DNA from: JBFWNZ01 sp050250795
Lineage (GTDB): Bacteria > Pseudomonadota > Alphaproteobacteria > UBA8366
Direction: 5' to 3'
Assembly (NCBI GenBank): GCA_050250795.1
Contig: JBFWNZ010000117.1
Span: 1 to 10,296, forward strand
Length of the DNA stretch: 10,296 bases
Below, one piece after another: positions 1-6,852 of this stretch. The position numbers and the translations under genes are program-made. Within the stretch, counting starts at the first letter, position 1, and each line of letters begins with the position of its first letter. The notes below the pieces were generated by a model. That model did no database searches. It had not been told where the DNA came from and saw nothing but the letters and a program-made list of their open reading frames with translations.

Positions 1-1167
1 GGCGATCACCATCATCGGGACCCAGACCATGCCGGCCGATGCGCCCTGCATCAGGCTGGTCACCAGCAGGTGCCAGAACTGGAAGTTCACGTCGAGCAGG
101 GTCATCACCGCGCCCGATCCGGCAAAAGTCAGGAACCCCAGCGCCATGCCCACGCGTGGGTCCAGCTTGCCGATCCCGATGGAGACGAAGAAGCCGAGGA
201 ACGCGCCGACGCCGCGCGAGGACAGCACCCAGCCGATCAGGTCGTCGGGATAGCCGGCGACGGTGTGGAGCATCGGCGGCAGCAGCACCATCGGCGAATA
301 GCTGACGCAGCCGAAGACCAGCGTGCAGGCCATGCCGATCAGATAGTTGCGGTCCTTGATCATGGCCGGATTGATGAAGGGCCGCCGTGCGGTGGTGCAA
401 TGCACGACGCAGACCCACGCGGCGCCGAGACCCAGTGCCGCCATGATCACGATGGCCTGGGCGTCGAACCAGTCCGACCGGTGGCCGCGGTCCAGCACGA
501 GCTGCAGGCAGATCACCGCCAGCGACAGCGACAGGAACCCCGTCCAGTCCAGGCTGCTGGGGCTGCGCGTGTCGTCGCGCATGAAGGCCCAGATGCCGAC
601 CAGCGTGCCCAGGCTGACCAGTGCCATGACGTAGAAACCGGCGCGCCAGTCGTAGACCTCGGCCAGGATGCCGCCCACGGCCGGTCCCAGCATCGGACCG
701 ATCATGACGCCCATGCCGAACACCGCCGTCGCCATCGCATGCTGTTCCTTGGGAAAGGCATCCAGGACGGCGGCATTGCAGAGCGGGTTCAGCGGCGCGC
801 CCAGCGCGCCCTGAAGCACGCGGAAGACCACCAGCATCTCAAGCGATTCCGCTGTGCCGCAGAGCGCGGTGGCGACGGTGAACCCGGCGGTGCACCAGAT
901 CAGCACGTTGCGGCGGCCGAAGCGGTTGGCCAGCCATCCGCTGGGCGGCGTGCAGACGGCGGAGGCGACGATGTTCAGCGTCACGGCCCAGGCGATCTGG
1001 TCGGGCGTTGCGGACAGCGACCCCTGCATCTGGGGCATCACCACGCTCATCACCAGAAGCGCCATGCTGACCAGCGCCGTGGCGACGGTCGCCGTGCTGA
1101 GGATCATGATGCGGGCAAGCCCGCTGGGCTTTTCGGCGACGGGCGCGGCGGCGACAGCGTCGCTCAT
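1..1167 (-). CDS. DHA2-family (EmrB/QacA-type) MFS drug efflux transporter, partial, third of three tandem paralogues
   Basis: This is an inner-membrane proton-driven efflux permease of the 14-helix DHA2 type. It starts at the ATG at 1167 and stays open to the left edge, giving 389 codons; the C-terminal quarter or so is outside the window. After a short hydrophilic N-terminus, TM1 begins near residue 18. The MFS motif A loop GWLANRFGRRN lies near residues 77-87. The antiporter motif C (GMGVMIGPMLGPAVGG) lies near 151-166, preceded by the family-typical LNPLCNAAVLDAFPKEQH stretch. The start overlaps the stop of the upstream paralogue as ATGA (1164-1167). No Shine-Dalgarno is visible, so translation is probably coupled. 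It closely resembles its two neighbours. The substrate cannot be deduced from sequence. EmrB-like proteins normally work with an EmrA/HlyD adaptor, which could lie beyond the left edge. Confidence 0.93.
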   Translation of the reverse strand, partial: MSDAVAAAPVAEKPSGLARIMILSTATVATALVSMALLVMSVVMPQMQGSLSATPDQIAWAVTLNIVASAVCTPPSGWLANRFGRRNVLIWCTAGFTVATALCGTAESLEMLVVFRVLQGALGAPLNPLCNAAVLDAFPKEQHAMATAVFGMGVMIGPMLGPAVGGILAEVYDWRAGFYVMALVSLGTLVGIWAFMRDDTRSPSSLDWTGFLSLSLAVICLQLVLDRGHRSDWFDAQAIVIMAALGLGAAWVCVVHCTTARRPFINPAMIKDRNYLIGMACTLVFGCVSYSPMVLLPPMLHTVAGYPDDLIGWVLSSRGVGAFLGFFVSIGIGKLDPRVGMALGFLTFAGSGAVMTLLDVNFQFWHLLVTSLMQGASAGMVWVPMMVIA

Positions 1168-2717
1168 CGCGAAGGCTTCGAGGGGACGCGCACGAACAGA
1201 ACCAAGGCGAGGCCGACCAGATTGGCGAGCGTGAACAGGACGAAGGAGTCGAGGAAGCCGATCATCCTGGACTGACGGTCGATCTCGCGGGCAAGCACGG
1301 CCATGCCCTGCAGATTGTCCATGCTCCAGAGGCCCATGAGCCGGTCGTAGTCGGCGAATTCGTTATACGGGTTCACGGCCTGGGTCATCAGTGCCCGGTT
1401 CGCGGTGCTGGTGTCCAGCATCTTGGTGACGGACAGCGACACGAACACGCTGGTCCCGATATAACGCATCAGATGGAACAGCGAGACGGCCTCGTTGAGC
1501 AGGCGGCGGTCCAGCGTCCGGTAGGTCACGACCTGAAGCGGCACCCAGATCGCAGCCGCCCCGATCCCCTGCATGATGCTGGTCACGACCAGCAGGTACA
1601 TGTCCGCATCGGCGGTGAAGCCGGTCATCATCCAGCCGGACAGGCCGAACATGCCGAAGCCGAAGGTGAGGCCGATGCGGGGGTCGAGACGGTTGATGAC
1701 GGTCATCGACATGAAGAAGCCGATGAAGATGCCGATGCCCCGCGTTGCCAGGACGATGCCGATGGCATCGTCGGGAAATCCGGAAAGCTGCTTCAGCATC
1801 GGCGGCACCATGATCATGGTGGTGAAGCTGACGCAGCCGAAGATGAGGACGAGGCCCAGCCCGATCACATAATTGCGGTCGGCCAGGAGGTCCATGTTCA
1901 CGAAGGGTCTGGTGATCGTGAGGCAGTGGACGGCGCAGACATAGAAGGAGGCCAGCGCCAGCCCCGCCCAGACGACGATTTCGGTGGATTCGAACCAGTC
2001 CAGCCGATAGCCGCGATCCAATGCGAACTGGATGCAGGTGATGGTGAGGGCGAGCGTGACGAAGCCGGTCCAGTCGAGCCGCCCGGCCTCGCGCGTGTCG
2101 TCGCGCATGAACATCAGCAGGCCGAACACGGCGATCGACCCCATGACGGCGACGACATAGAAGGCCGCGCGCCAATCGTAGAGTTCGGACAGCCAGCCGC
2201 CGACGGCCGGTCCCAGCATCGGGCCGACCACGACCCCCATGCCGTAGATCGACGTCACCGTCGCGTGCTTCTCCTTGGGATAGGCAGACAGCACGGCCGC
2301 GTTCGACAGGGGATTGAGCGGCGCACCGAAGGCACCCTGGAAGACACGGAACAGGACCAGTTCCTCCAGCGATGTCGCGATGCCGCAAAGGGCGGTTGAG
2401 ATCACGAAGCCGATGGCGGCCCACATCAGGGTATTGCGCCGCCCGAACCGGTTCGCGAACCAGCCGCCCAGCGGCGTCGCGATGGCGGTTGCGACGACGT
2501 TGAAGGTGATCGTCAGTGCAACTTGATCGGGTGTCGCGGAGAGCGACCCCTGCAACTGCGGCAGGATCACGCTGACCACAAGCAAGGTCATGCCGACCAG
2601 GGCGGTCGTCATGGTCGAGGTCACGAGTATCATGGTCCGCACATACGGGCTGGGGTACTGATCCTCAGCCGTTGCGGTGGCGGACGTTTTCTCCGGCATT
2701 GCGGTCGGATTGCTCAT
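1164..2717 (-). CDS. DHA2-family (EmrB/QacA-type) MFS drug efflux transporter, second of three tandem paralogues
   Basis: This is a complete 517-residue proton-coupled multidrug efflux permease of the DHA2 family, with the usual length and a 14-helix pattern. A polar N-terminus of about 27 residues precedes TM1. Motif A (GGWFANRFGRRN) is at 84-95. LNPLSNAAVLSAYPKEKH is at 134-151. Motif C (GMGVVVGPMLGPAVGG) is at 159-174. A long polar stretch before the last helix (about 440-485, with YDRLMGLWS) is also present in the first paralogue. The start at 2717 is the longest ATG start, but it has no good Shine-Dalgarno; Met7 (2699) is an alternative. The start codon lies inside a perfect 8-bp inverted repeat, listed separately. 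The gene lies 60 bp after the previous transporter and overlaps the next by four bases, so the three are likely co-transcribed at least in part. The substrate is unknown. Confidence 0.95.
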   Translation of the reverse strand: MSNPTAMPEKTSATATAEDQYPSPYVRTMILVTSTMTTALVGMTLLVVSVILPQLQGSLSATPDQVALTITFNVVATAIATPLGGWFANRFGRRNTLMWAAIGFVISTALCGIATSLEELVLFRVFQGAFGAPLNPLSNAAVLSAYPKEKHATVTSIYGMGVVVGPMLGPAVGGWLSELYDWRAAFYVVAVMGSIAVFGLLMFMRDDTREAGRLDWTGFVTLALTITCIQFALDRGYRLDWFESTEIVVWAGLALASFYVCAVHCLTITRPFVNMDLLADRNYVIGLGLVLIFGCVSFTTMIMVPPMLKQLSGFPDDAIGIVLATRGIGIFIGFFMSMTVINRLDPRIGLTFGFGMFGLSGWMMTGFTADADMYLLVVTSIMQGIGAAAIWVPLQVVTYRTLDRRLLNEAVSLFHLMRYIGTSVFVSLSVTKMLDTSTANRALMTQAVNPYNEFADYDRLMGLWSMDNLQGMAVLAREIDRQSRMIGFLDSFVLFTLANLVGLALVLFVRVPSKPSR

Positions 2718-2738
2718 CGGGCGTGTTCGTCCGATGAG
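2713..2738 (-). promoter_or_regulatory. Inverted repeat enclosing the start codon of the middle transporter gene
   Basis: A perfect 8-bp inverted repeat, CTCATCGG (2713-2720) and CCGATGAG (2731-2738), has a 10-base spacer. On the minus-strand transcript the ATG at 2717-2715 sits in the 3' arm, so folding would pair the start codon. The arrangement could be an RNA hairpin that limits initiation, or a DNA operator with half-sites one to two helical turns apart. Its presence is seen directly; either role is inference. A weak -10-like TACACT on the minus strand lies just upstream, without a convincing -35. Confidence 0.4.
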
Positions 2739-2777
2739 TGTATGCCACTTCGGCGCGACGATGCGAAACGTTCCTAG

Positions 2778-4313
2778 TCATGCCACGTCTGCGCTGCGGT
2801 CGGGTGACTTCACCAGCAGCACGAGTGCCACGATGGCAAGGTTCAGGACCGCATAGAAGCCGAAGGCCTGGAGATAGCCCAGCATCTGGGCCTGACGGTC
2901 CAGTTCCCGTCCCAGCATGGCGACATCCACCAGCCGTTCCGTGCTCCACAGCCCCGCCAGCCGGTCGTAGGAGAACAGGTCGTTGTAGGGCGTGACCCAT
3001 TCGCCGAGCCGCTCGTGATGGGCCGCCGCGTCGCGCAGGATGACGGTGACGCACAGCGAGATGAAGATGCTGGAGCCGATATAGCGGAACAGGTGGAACA
3101 CGGCCGCGGCTTCGTTGAAGGAGCGGCGGTCGATGGTGGAGAAGGTCGTGACCACCAAAGGCACCCAGATCAGTCCGACCGACAGGCCCTGCATCATGCT
3201 GGTGGTGGTGACGGCAAGGGCCGTCACGTTCACGTCGAACTGCATCATCATCCAGCCCGAGGCCGCCTGAATCAGGAAGCCGGCGCCGATGCGGATGCGA
3301 GGATCGACACGGTCGATCGCCAGGGCGAGGATGAAGCCGAGAAAGGCGCCGGCGCCACGCGACGAGACGAGGCCGCCGATCACATCGTCCGGATAGCCGG
3401 CCAGGCCCTGGAGCATCGGCGGCAGCAGCACCATCGGCGTGAAGTTCATCATGCCGTAGACCAGAACCAGCAGCAGCCCGATGGAGTAGTTGCGGTCGAG
3501 CAGCAGGCGAAGGTCCAGGAAGGGGCGCTGCGCCGTCAGGCAGTGGACGATGAACACGTAGAGCGCCGCGCAGGCGAGGCCGGCCTCGATGACGATCTCG
3601 GTCGACTGGAACCAGTCGGCGCGGTTGCCGCGGTCCAGGACGAGCTGCAGGCAGACGATGGCGAAGGAGAGGGCGAGGAAGCCGGTCCAGTCGAGACTGG
3701 TCTTGCTGCGGTCGGCACGGGCGTTTTCGTCGTCATGGATGAACAGCCAGGTGCCGATCACGGCGATGGCGGACATCACGCCGACGAAGAGGAAGGCCCA
3801 GCGCCATCCGTAAAGCTCGGTCAACACGCCGCCGATGATCGGTCCCAGCGCGGGGCCGATGACGACGCCCATCCCGTAGATGGCATTTACCCGCCCGTGC
3901 TGTTCCTTTGGGTAGGCGCTGAGGATGACGGCATTGGACAGCGGATTGAGCGGCGCGCCCAATGCGCCTTGCAATACACGGTAGAAGACCAGGGCTTCGA
4001 GGGATTCGGCTGCGGCGCACATCGCCGTCGCGATCGCGAAGCCGATGGAGCAGGCGAGCATGGTATTGCGCCGTCCGAAACGGGCGGCGAGCCAGCCCGA
4101 CATCGGTGTCGCCACAGCGGTCGCGATGATGTTGAAGGTGACGACCCAGGCGATCTGGTCCGGCGTGGCGGACAGGGCACCCTGCAGCTTCGGCAGCACC
4201 ACGCTGACCACGAGCAGGGTCAGCCCCAGGATCGCCGTGTTGACCGTCGATGTGATCAGGATCATCGCCCGCACGAAGGCGCTGGGACGGGCGGCGGGCT
4301 GGGTGCTGGTCAT
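2778..4313 (-). CDS. DHA2-family (EmrB/QacA-type) MFS drug efflux transporter, first of three tandem paralogues
   Basis: This is a complete 511-residue inner-membrane efflux permease of the DHA2 family. I chose the ATG at 4313 because the protein then begins MTSTQPAARPSAFVRAMIL, which aligns with the N-termini of both paralogues; the reading frame extends 32 codons further upstream with arginine-rich, non-family sequence. Motif A (GWLAARFGRRN) is at 73-83, LNPLSNAVILSAYPKEQH at 122-139, and motif C (GMGVVIGPALGPIIGG) at 147-162. A polar stretch with YDRLAGLWS (449-457) lies before the final helix. It is the promoter-proximal member of the three tandem genes and is divergent from the gamma-glutamylcyclotransferase-like gene, with only 58 bp between starts. 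No Shine-Dalgarno is visible. A five-codon frame (MPAAA) at 4327-4310 ends in an ATGA overlap with this start. The substrate is unknown. Confidence 0.95.
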   Translation of the reverse strand: MTSTQPAARPSAFVRAMILITSTVNTAILGLTLLVVSVVLPKLQGALSATPDQIAWVVTFNIIATAVATPMSGWLAARFGRRNTMLACSIGFAIATAMCAAAESLEALVFYRVLQGALGAPLNPLSNAVILSAYPKEQHGRVNAIYGMGVVIGPALGPIIGGVLTELYGWRWAFLFVGVMSAIAVIGTWLFIHDDENARADRSKTSLDWTGFLALSFAIVCLQLVLDRGNRADWFQSTEIVIEAGLACAALYVFIVHCLTAQRPFLDLRLLLDRNYSIGLLLVLVYGMMNFTPMVLLPPMLQGLAGYPDDVIGGLVSSRGAGAFLGFILALAIDRVDPRIRIGAGFLIQAASGWMMMQFDVNVTALAVTTTSMMQGLSVGLIWVPLVVTTFSTIDRRSFNEAAAVFHLFRYIGSSIFISLCVTVILRDAAAHHERLGEWVTPYNDLFSYDRLAGLWSTERLVDVAMLGRELDRQAQMLGYLQAFGFYAVLNLAIVALVLLVKSPDRSADVA

Positions 4314-4349
4314 GCGGCGGCGGGCATGGCAAAAGCGGCGGAAGCGTAA

Positions 4350-4378
4350 CCGATAGCGGATCGGCGGTTGGATGCCAA
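4350..4378 (-). promoter_or_regulatory. Candidate promoter for the transporter cluster
   Basis: On the minus strand TTGGCA (4378-4373) matches the -35 consensus at five of six positions. It is followed after exactly 17 bases by TATCGG (4355-4350), a weak -10 with only TAT conserved. It would start transcription near 4343, about 30 bases before the first transporter's start. The -35 overlaps the first codons of the divergent gene. This is inference from matching; the weak -10 keeps confidence low. Confidence 0.3.
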
Positions 4379-4839
4379 TGCGACGGACGGCAGCACGGAC
4401 AGATCGCATCGCGTTCTATGGCTCGCTGCGCGCCGGGACCGGTGTGCTGCGCCGGTTGGGCGTGCTGCGCTTGCTGCGGTCGCTGGGCCCCTGCCGTCTG
4501 CCGGGCCGTCTGGTCGATCTCGGCCGCTATCCAGGGCTGGTTCGCGGGCCCGGGAGCATCGCGGCGGAATTGTTCGAGGTCCGGCATCCGCGAGCGCTGG
4601 CCGTTCTCGACCGGTTCGAGGATTGCGATCCGGCACGACCTCGGCGGTCGATGTACCGGCGTATCGCCCTGTCTCCGCTGGATCGCGACGGGCCGCCGGC
4701 CTGGGTCTATCTGTACAACCGGCCGGCCGGCGGCTGGCCGGCGGTGCCGGACGGCGACTGGCTGGCGCATCTCGACCGGCGCCGGCTGGCCGGCCGCGGC
4801 GGCGGTCCCGGCTTTTCCTCGGCGCGCCGGGCGCGCTAG
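4372..4839 (+). CDS. Gamma-glutamylcyclotransferase-like (AIG2/GGCT family) protein
   Basis: A 155-residue cytoplasmic protein with the hallmarks of the AIG2/GGCT fold. The FYGSLR substrate-loop motif is at residues 15-20, and YPGL-VRGPGSIAAELFEV at about 53-70 matches the family's YPGl...v.GelyeV strand pattern. LDRFED at 79-84 supplies the expected catalytic acid (Glu83). MYRR (94-97) and AWVYLYN (110-116) match the conserved Tyr-Arg and core strand. Family members release 5-oxoproline from gamma-glutamyl peptides or amines; the substrate of this one cannot be assigned. The start at 4372 has no clear Shine-Dalgarno, and Met3 at 4378 is equally possible. The C-terminus is arginine- and glycine-rich and looks disordered. 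The gene is divergent from the transporters and 63 bp ahead of pepA on the same strand. A short GC-only hairpin (4822-4836) abuts its stop, without a T-run. Confidence 0.82.
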   Translation: MPMRRTAARTDRIAFYGSLRAGTGVLRRLGVLRLLRSLGPCRLPGRLVDLGRYPGLVRGPGSIAAELFEVRHPRALAVLDRFEDCDPARPRRSMYRRIALSPLDRDGPPAWVYLYNRPAGGWPAVPDGDWLAHLDRRRLAGRGGGPGFSSARRAR

Positions 4840-4902
4840 AGTGGCCGACGGAATTCGGCACATGAGAGGCGGCCGGTGCGCCGTCCGGACAAGGAATTCG
4901 GA

Positions 4903-6381
4903 ATGAAGATCAGCTTTCAGGAACCCGCAGCGGTCAAGGCGGGGGCCGTCGTGGTCGGCGTGCACGAAGACAAGAAGATGACGGCTGCGGCGCAGGCGCT
5001 GGACAAGGCGACGGGCGGTGCGGTCGAGCGGGCGATCAAGGCCAGTCGCTTCGCCGGCAAGGGCGGTCAGTCGCTCGAAATCCTGGCGCCTGCGGGACTT
5101 CCCAACAGCCGGATCCTGCTGGTGGGGCTCGGCAAGACCTTTGGCGAGCGCGAGCAGCTTGCGCTCGGCGGCAATGTGGCCGCGAAGCTGGAGGGAGCCG
5201 GCGAGAAAGAGGCGACCGTGGTTCTCGATGCCGCCGGCGAAGACATGGCGGAAGCGGCGGCGCGGGTCGCCCTTGGCGCGCGCCTGCGGTTGTACCGGTT
5301 CGACAAATACCGGACGAAGAAAGAGGCTGCGAGCGCTCCGACGCTGAAGAAGTTCACGGTGCAGGTCGCCGGTGCTGCGGGCGCGCGCAAGGCCTTTCAG
5401 CCGATGGAGCAGATCGCGGACGGGGTCTTCTTCACGCGCGACCTCGTTTCGGAACCGCCGAACGTCCTGTTTCCGAAAAGCTTTGCCCGCGAATGCCGCA
5501 AGCTGGAGGAGGTCGGCGTTACGGTCGAGGTTCTCGGCGAGAAGGAGATGGAAAAGCTGGGCATGCGCGCCCTGCTGGGCGTCGGGCAGGGGTCGGAACG
5601 CGAGAGCCAGTTCGTCGTGCTGCAGTGGAACGGTGCCGGCAAGGAGGCGCAGCCGGTCGCCTTCGTCGGCAAGGGCGTGACGTTCGACACCGGCGGCATT
5701 TCCCTCAAGCCCGGTCCCGGCATGGATGCGATGAAGTGGGACATGGGCGGCGCCGGGGCCGTGACCGGCCTGATGCGTGCGCTGGCAGGGCGCAAGGCGA
5801 AGGTGAACGCCGTCGGCATCCTGGGGCTGGTCGAGAACATGCCCGACGGGCGCGCCCAGCGGCCGGGCGACATCGTCACCTCGATGTCCGGTCAGACCAT
5901 CGAGATTCTCAATACCGACGCCGAGGGCCGGCTGGTGCTGTGCGATGCCCTGCATTACGTGCAGGAGCGTTTCAAGCCGAAGTTCATCGTGGATCTGGCG
6001 ACCCTGACGGGCGCTATCGTCATCAGCCTCGGGCATGAGCATGCCGGGTTGTTTTCCAACAATGACGACTTGGCGGAGCATCTCATCGCGGCTGGATTGG
6101 CGACCGGCGAGAAGCTGTGGCGGATGCCGCTGGGCGATGCCTATGACAAGCTTCTCGACAGCCCCGTCGCGGATATGAAGAACATCGGCGGCCGCGATGC
6201 GGGATCGATCTCCGCGGCGCAGTTCCTGCAACGGTTCATCCAGGACAAGACGGCCTGGGCGCATCTCGACATCGCCGGGACCGCTTGGACCGACAAGGAG
6301 AACGCGGTGACGCCGAAGGGCGGGACGGGCTTCGGCGTGCGGCTGCTCGACCGCCTCGTCGCCGACTATTACGAGGAATGA
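4903..6381 (+). CDS. pepA: Leucyl aminopeptidase (cytosol aminopeptidase, peptidase family M17)
   Basis: A cytoplasmic two-metal exopeptidase that removes N-terminal residues, preferring Leu, during peptide turnover. Some homologues (E. coli PepA) also bind DNA in Xer recombination. The start at 4903 is set by AAGGA (4891-4895) seven bases upstream; an upstream in-frame ATG at 4876 adds nine non-conserved residues. The protein has 492 residues, as usual for M17. The M17 signature NTDAEGRL is at 337-344. Metal ligands Lys257, Asp262, Asp280, Asp339 and Glu341 and catalytic Lys269 and Arg343 are all present, at a constant offset of 13 from the E. coli numbering, so the enzyme looks intact. The N-terminal macro-like domain covers about 1-165. 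The stop overlaps holC as ATGA. The source of transcription is unclear: a weak TAGAGT -10-like element lies at 4837-4842, or the gene may be read from the preceding gene. Confidence 0.97.
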   Translation: MKISFQEPAAVKAGAVVVGVHEDKKMTAAAQALDKATGGAVERAIKASRFAGKGGQSLEILAPAGLPNSRILLVGLGKTFGEREQLALGGNVAAKLEGAGEKEATVVLDAAGEDMAEAAARVALGARLRLYRFDKYRTKKEAASAPTLKKFTVQVAGAAGARKAFQPMEQIADGVFFTRDLVSEPPNVLFPKSFARECRKLEEVGVTVEVLGEKEMEKLGMRALLGVGQGSERESQFVVLQWNGAGKEAQPVAFVGKGVTFDTGGISLKPGPGMDAMKWDMGGAGAVTGLMRALAGRKAKVNAVGILGLVENMPDGRAQRPGDIVTSMSGQTIEILNTDAEGRLVLCDALHYVQERFKPKFIVDLATLTGAIVISLGHEHAGLFSNNDDLAEHLIAAGLATGEKLWRMPLGDAYDKLLDSPVADMKNIGGRDAGSISAAQFLQRFIQDKTAWAHLDIAGTAWTDKENAVTPKGGTGFGVRLLDRLVADYYEE

Positions 6382-6833
6382 CCGAAGTCCGCTTCTATCA
6401 TCTCCAGCGCACCAATCTGGAGCGTGCGCTGCCGCAGTTGCTGGAAAAGACGCTGGAACGGAACTGGCGGGCGGTGGTCAAGGCCGCCTCGGCCGAGCGG
6501 GTCGAGGCCCAGAACGGACAGCTTTGGACCTATGGCCGGGAGAGCTTTCTGCCTCATGGCAGTACGAAGGACGGCCATGGCGACCGGCAGCCGGTCTGGC
6601 TGACGGAAGCGGATGACAACCCCAATGCCGCCAGCGTCTTGTTCCTGGTCGACGGTGCCGAGACCCTACGGCTCGGCGACTACACGCTGTGCTGCGAGCT
6701 GTTCGACGGGAACGACGAGACCGCTTTGGCCAAGGCACGCGACCATTGGCGCCGGTACAAAGCCGAAGGCCATACGCTGACCTACTGGCAGCAATCCGAA
6801 CGCGGCGGCTGGGTCAAAAAGGCCGAGGCTTGA
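6378..6833 (+). CDS. holC: DNA polymerase III chi subunit
   Basis: Chi is an accessory subunit of the DNA polymerase III holoenzyme. In characterised enterobacterial systems it links the clamp loader, through psi, to single-stranded DNA-binding protein. The 151-residue product shows the family pattern: an N-terminal strand VRFYHLQ (4-10), LWTY at 49-52, SFLPHG at 56-61, then LFDGND near 108-113, ARDHWRRYKAEGH, and a terminal YWQQ...GWVKKAE. The start ATG at 6378 overlaps the pepA stop (ATGA), indicating translational coupling. This pepA-holC order is common in proteobacteria. The last codons carry the hairpin that serves as terminator for the convergent gene on the other strand. No psi subunit gene (holD) is in the window, and alphaproteobacteria generally lack a recognisable one. 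Confidence 0.95.
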   Translation: MTEVRFYHLQRTNLERALPQLLEKTLERNWRAVVKAASAERVEAQNGQLWTYGRESFLPHGSTKDGHGDRQPVWLTEADDNPNAASVLFLVDGAETLRLGDYTLCCELFDGNDETALAKARDHWRRYKAEGHTLTYWQQSERGGWVKKAEA

Positions 6834-6841
6834 CCCTCGGC
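6816..6841 (-). terminator. Rho-independent terminator for the minus-strand unknown gene, embedded in the holC end
   Basis: On the minus strand a perfect 7-bp stem GCCGAGG / CCTCGGC (6841-6835 and 6828-6822) with a 6-base loop is followed, after one C, by TTTTT (6820-6816). This is a standard intrinsic terminator 12 bases past the stop of the 95-residue gene. It overlaps the last holC codons and the holC stop. On the plus strand the same hairpin lacks a following T-run, so it should work mainly for the minus-strand gene. Confidence 0.75.
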
Positions 6842-6852
6842 ACAGGCTCCGG

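Noticed and set aside
70..1275. 401-codon plus-strand open frame opposite the third transporter
   Set aside because: Its translation is low-complexity and rich in H, D, Q, R and G, as expected from the complement of GC-rich membrane-protein codons. The minus-strand frame has clear MFS motifs.
3015..4349. 444-codon plus-strand open frame opposite the first transporter (and a similar 308-codon one at 1473-2399)
   Set aside because: Same antisense artefact: H, D, E and G-rich composition and no domain logic. The similarity between these shadows only reflects that the transporters are paralogues.
4822..4836. GC-only hairpin GCGCG/CGCGC at the end of the GGCT-like gene
   Set aside because: No T-run follows on either strand and such short GC repeats are frequent in this DNA, so I did not call a terminator.
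4310..4861. 183-codon minus-strand frame opposite the GGCT-like gene that ends with ATGA at the transporter start
   Set aside because: The bulk is Arg/Pro/Ala-rich antisense sequence to a gene with GGCT motifs. Only its last five codons (MPAAA) were kept, as a weak separate observation.
3733..6264. 843-codon minus-strand open frame running across pepA, the GGCT-like gene and into a transporter
   Set aside because: It overlaps three well-supported genes in other frames, and its arginine-, histidine- and proline-rich translation shows no family. This is the mirror of GC-rich codon bias.
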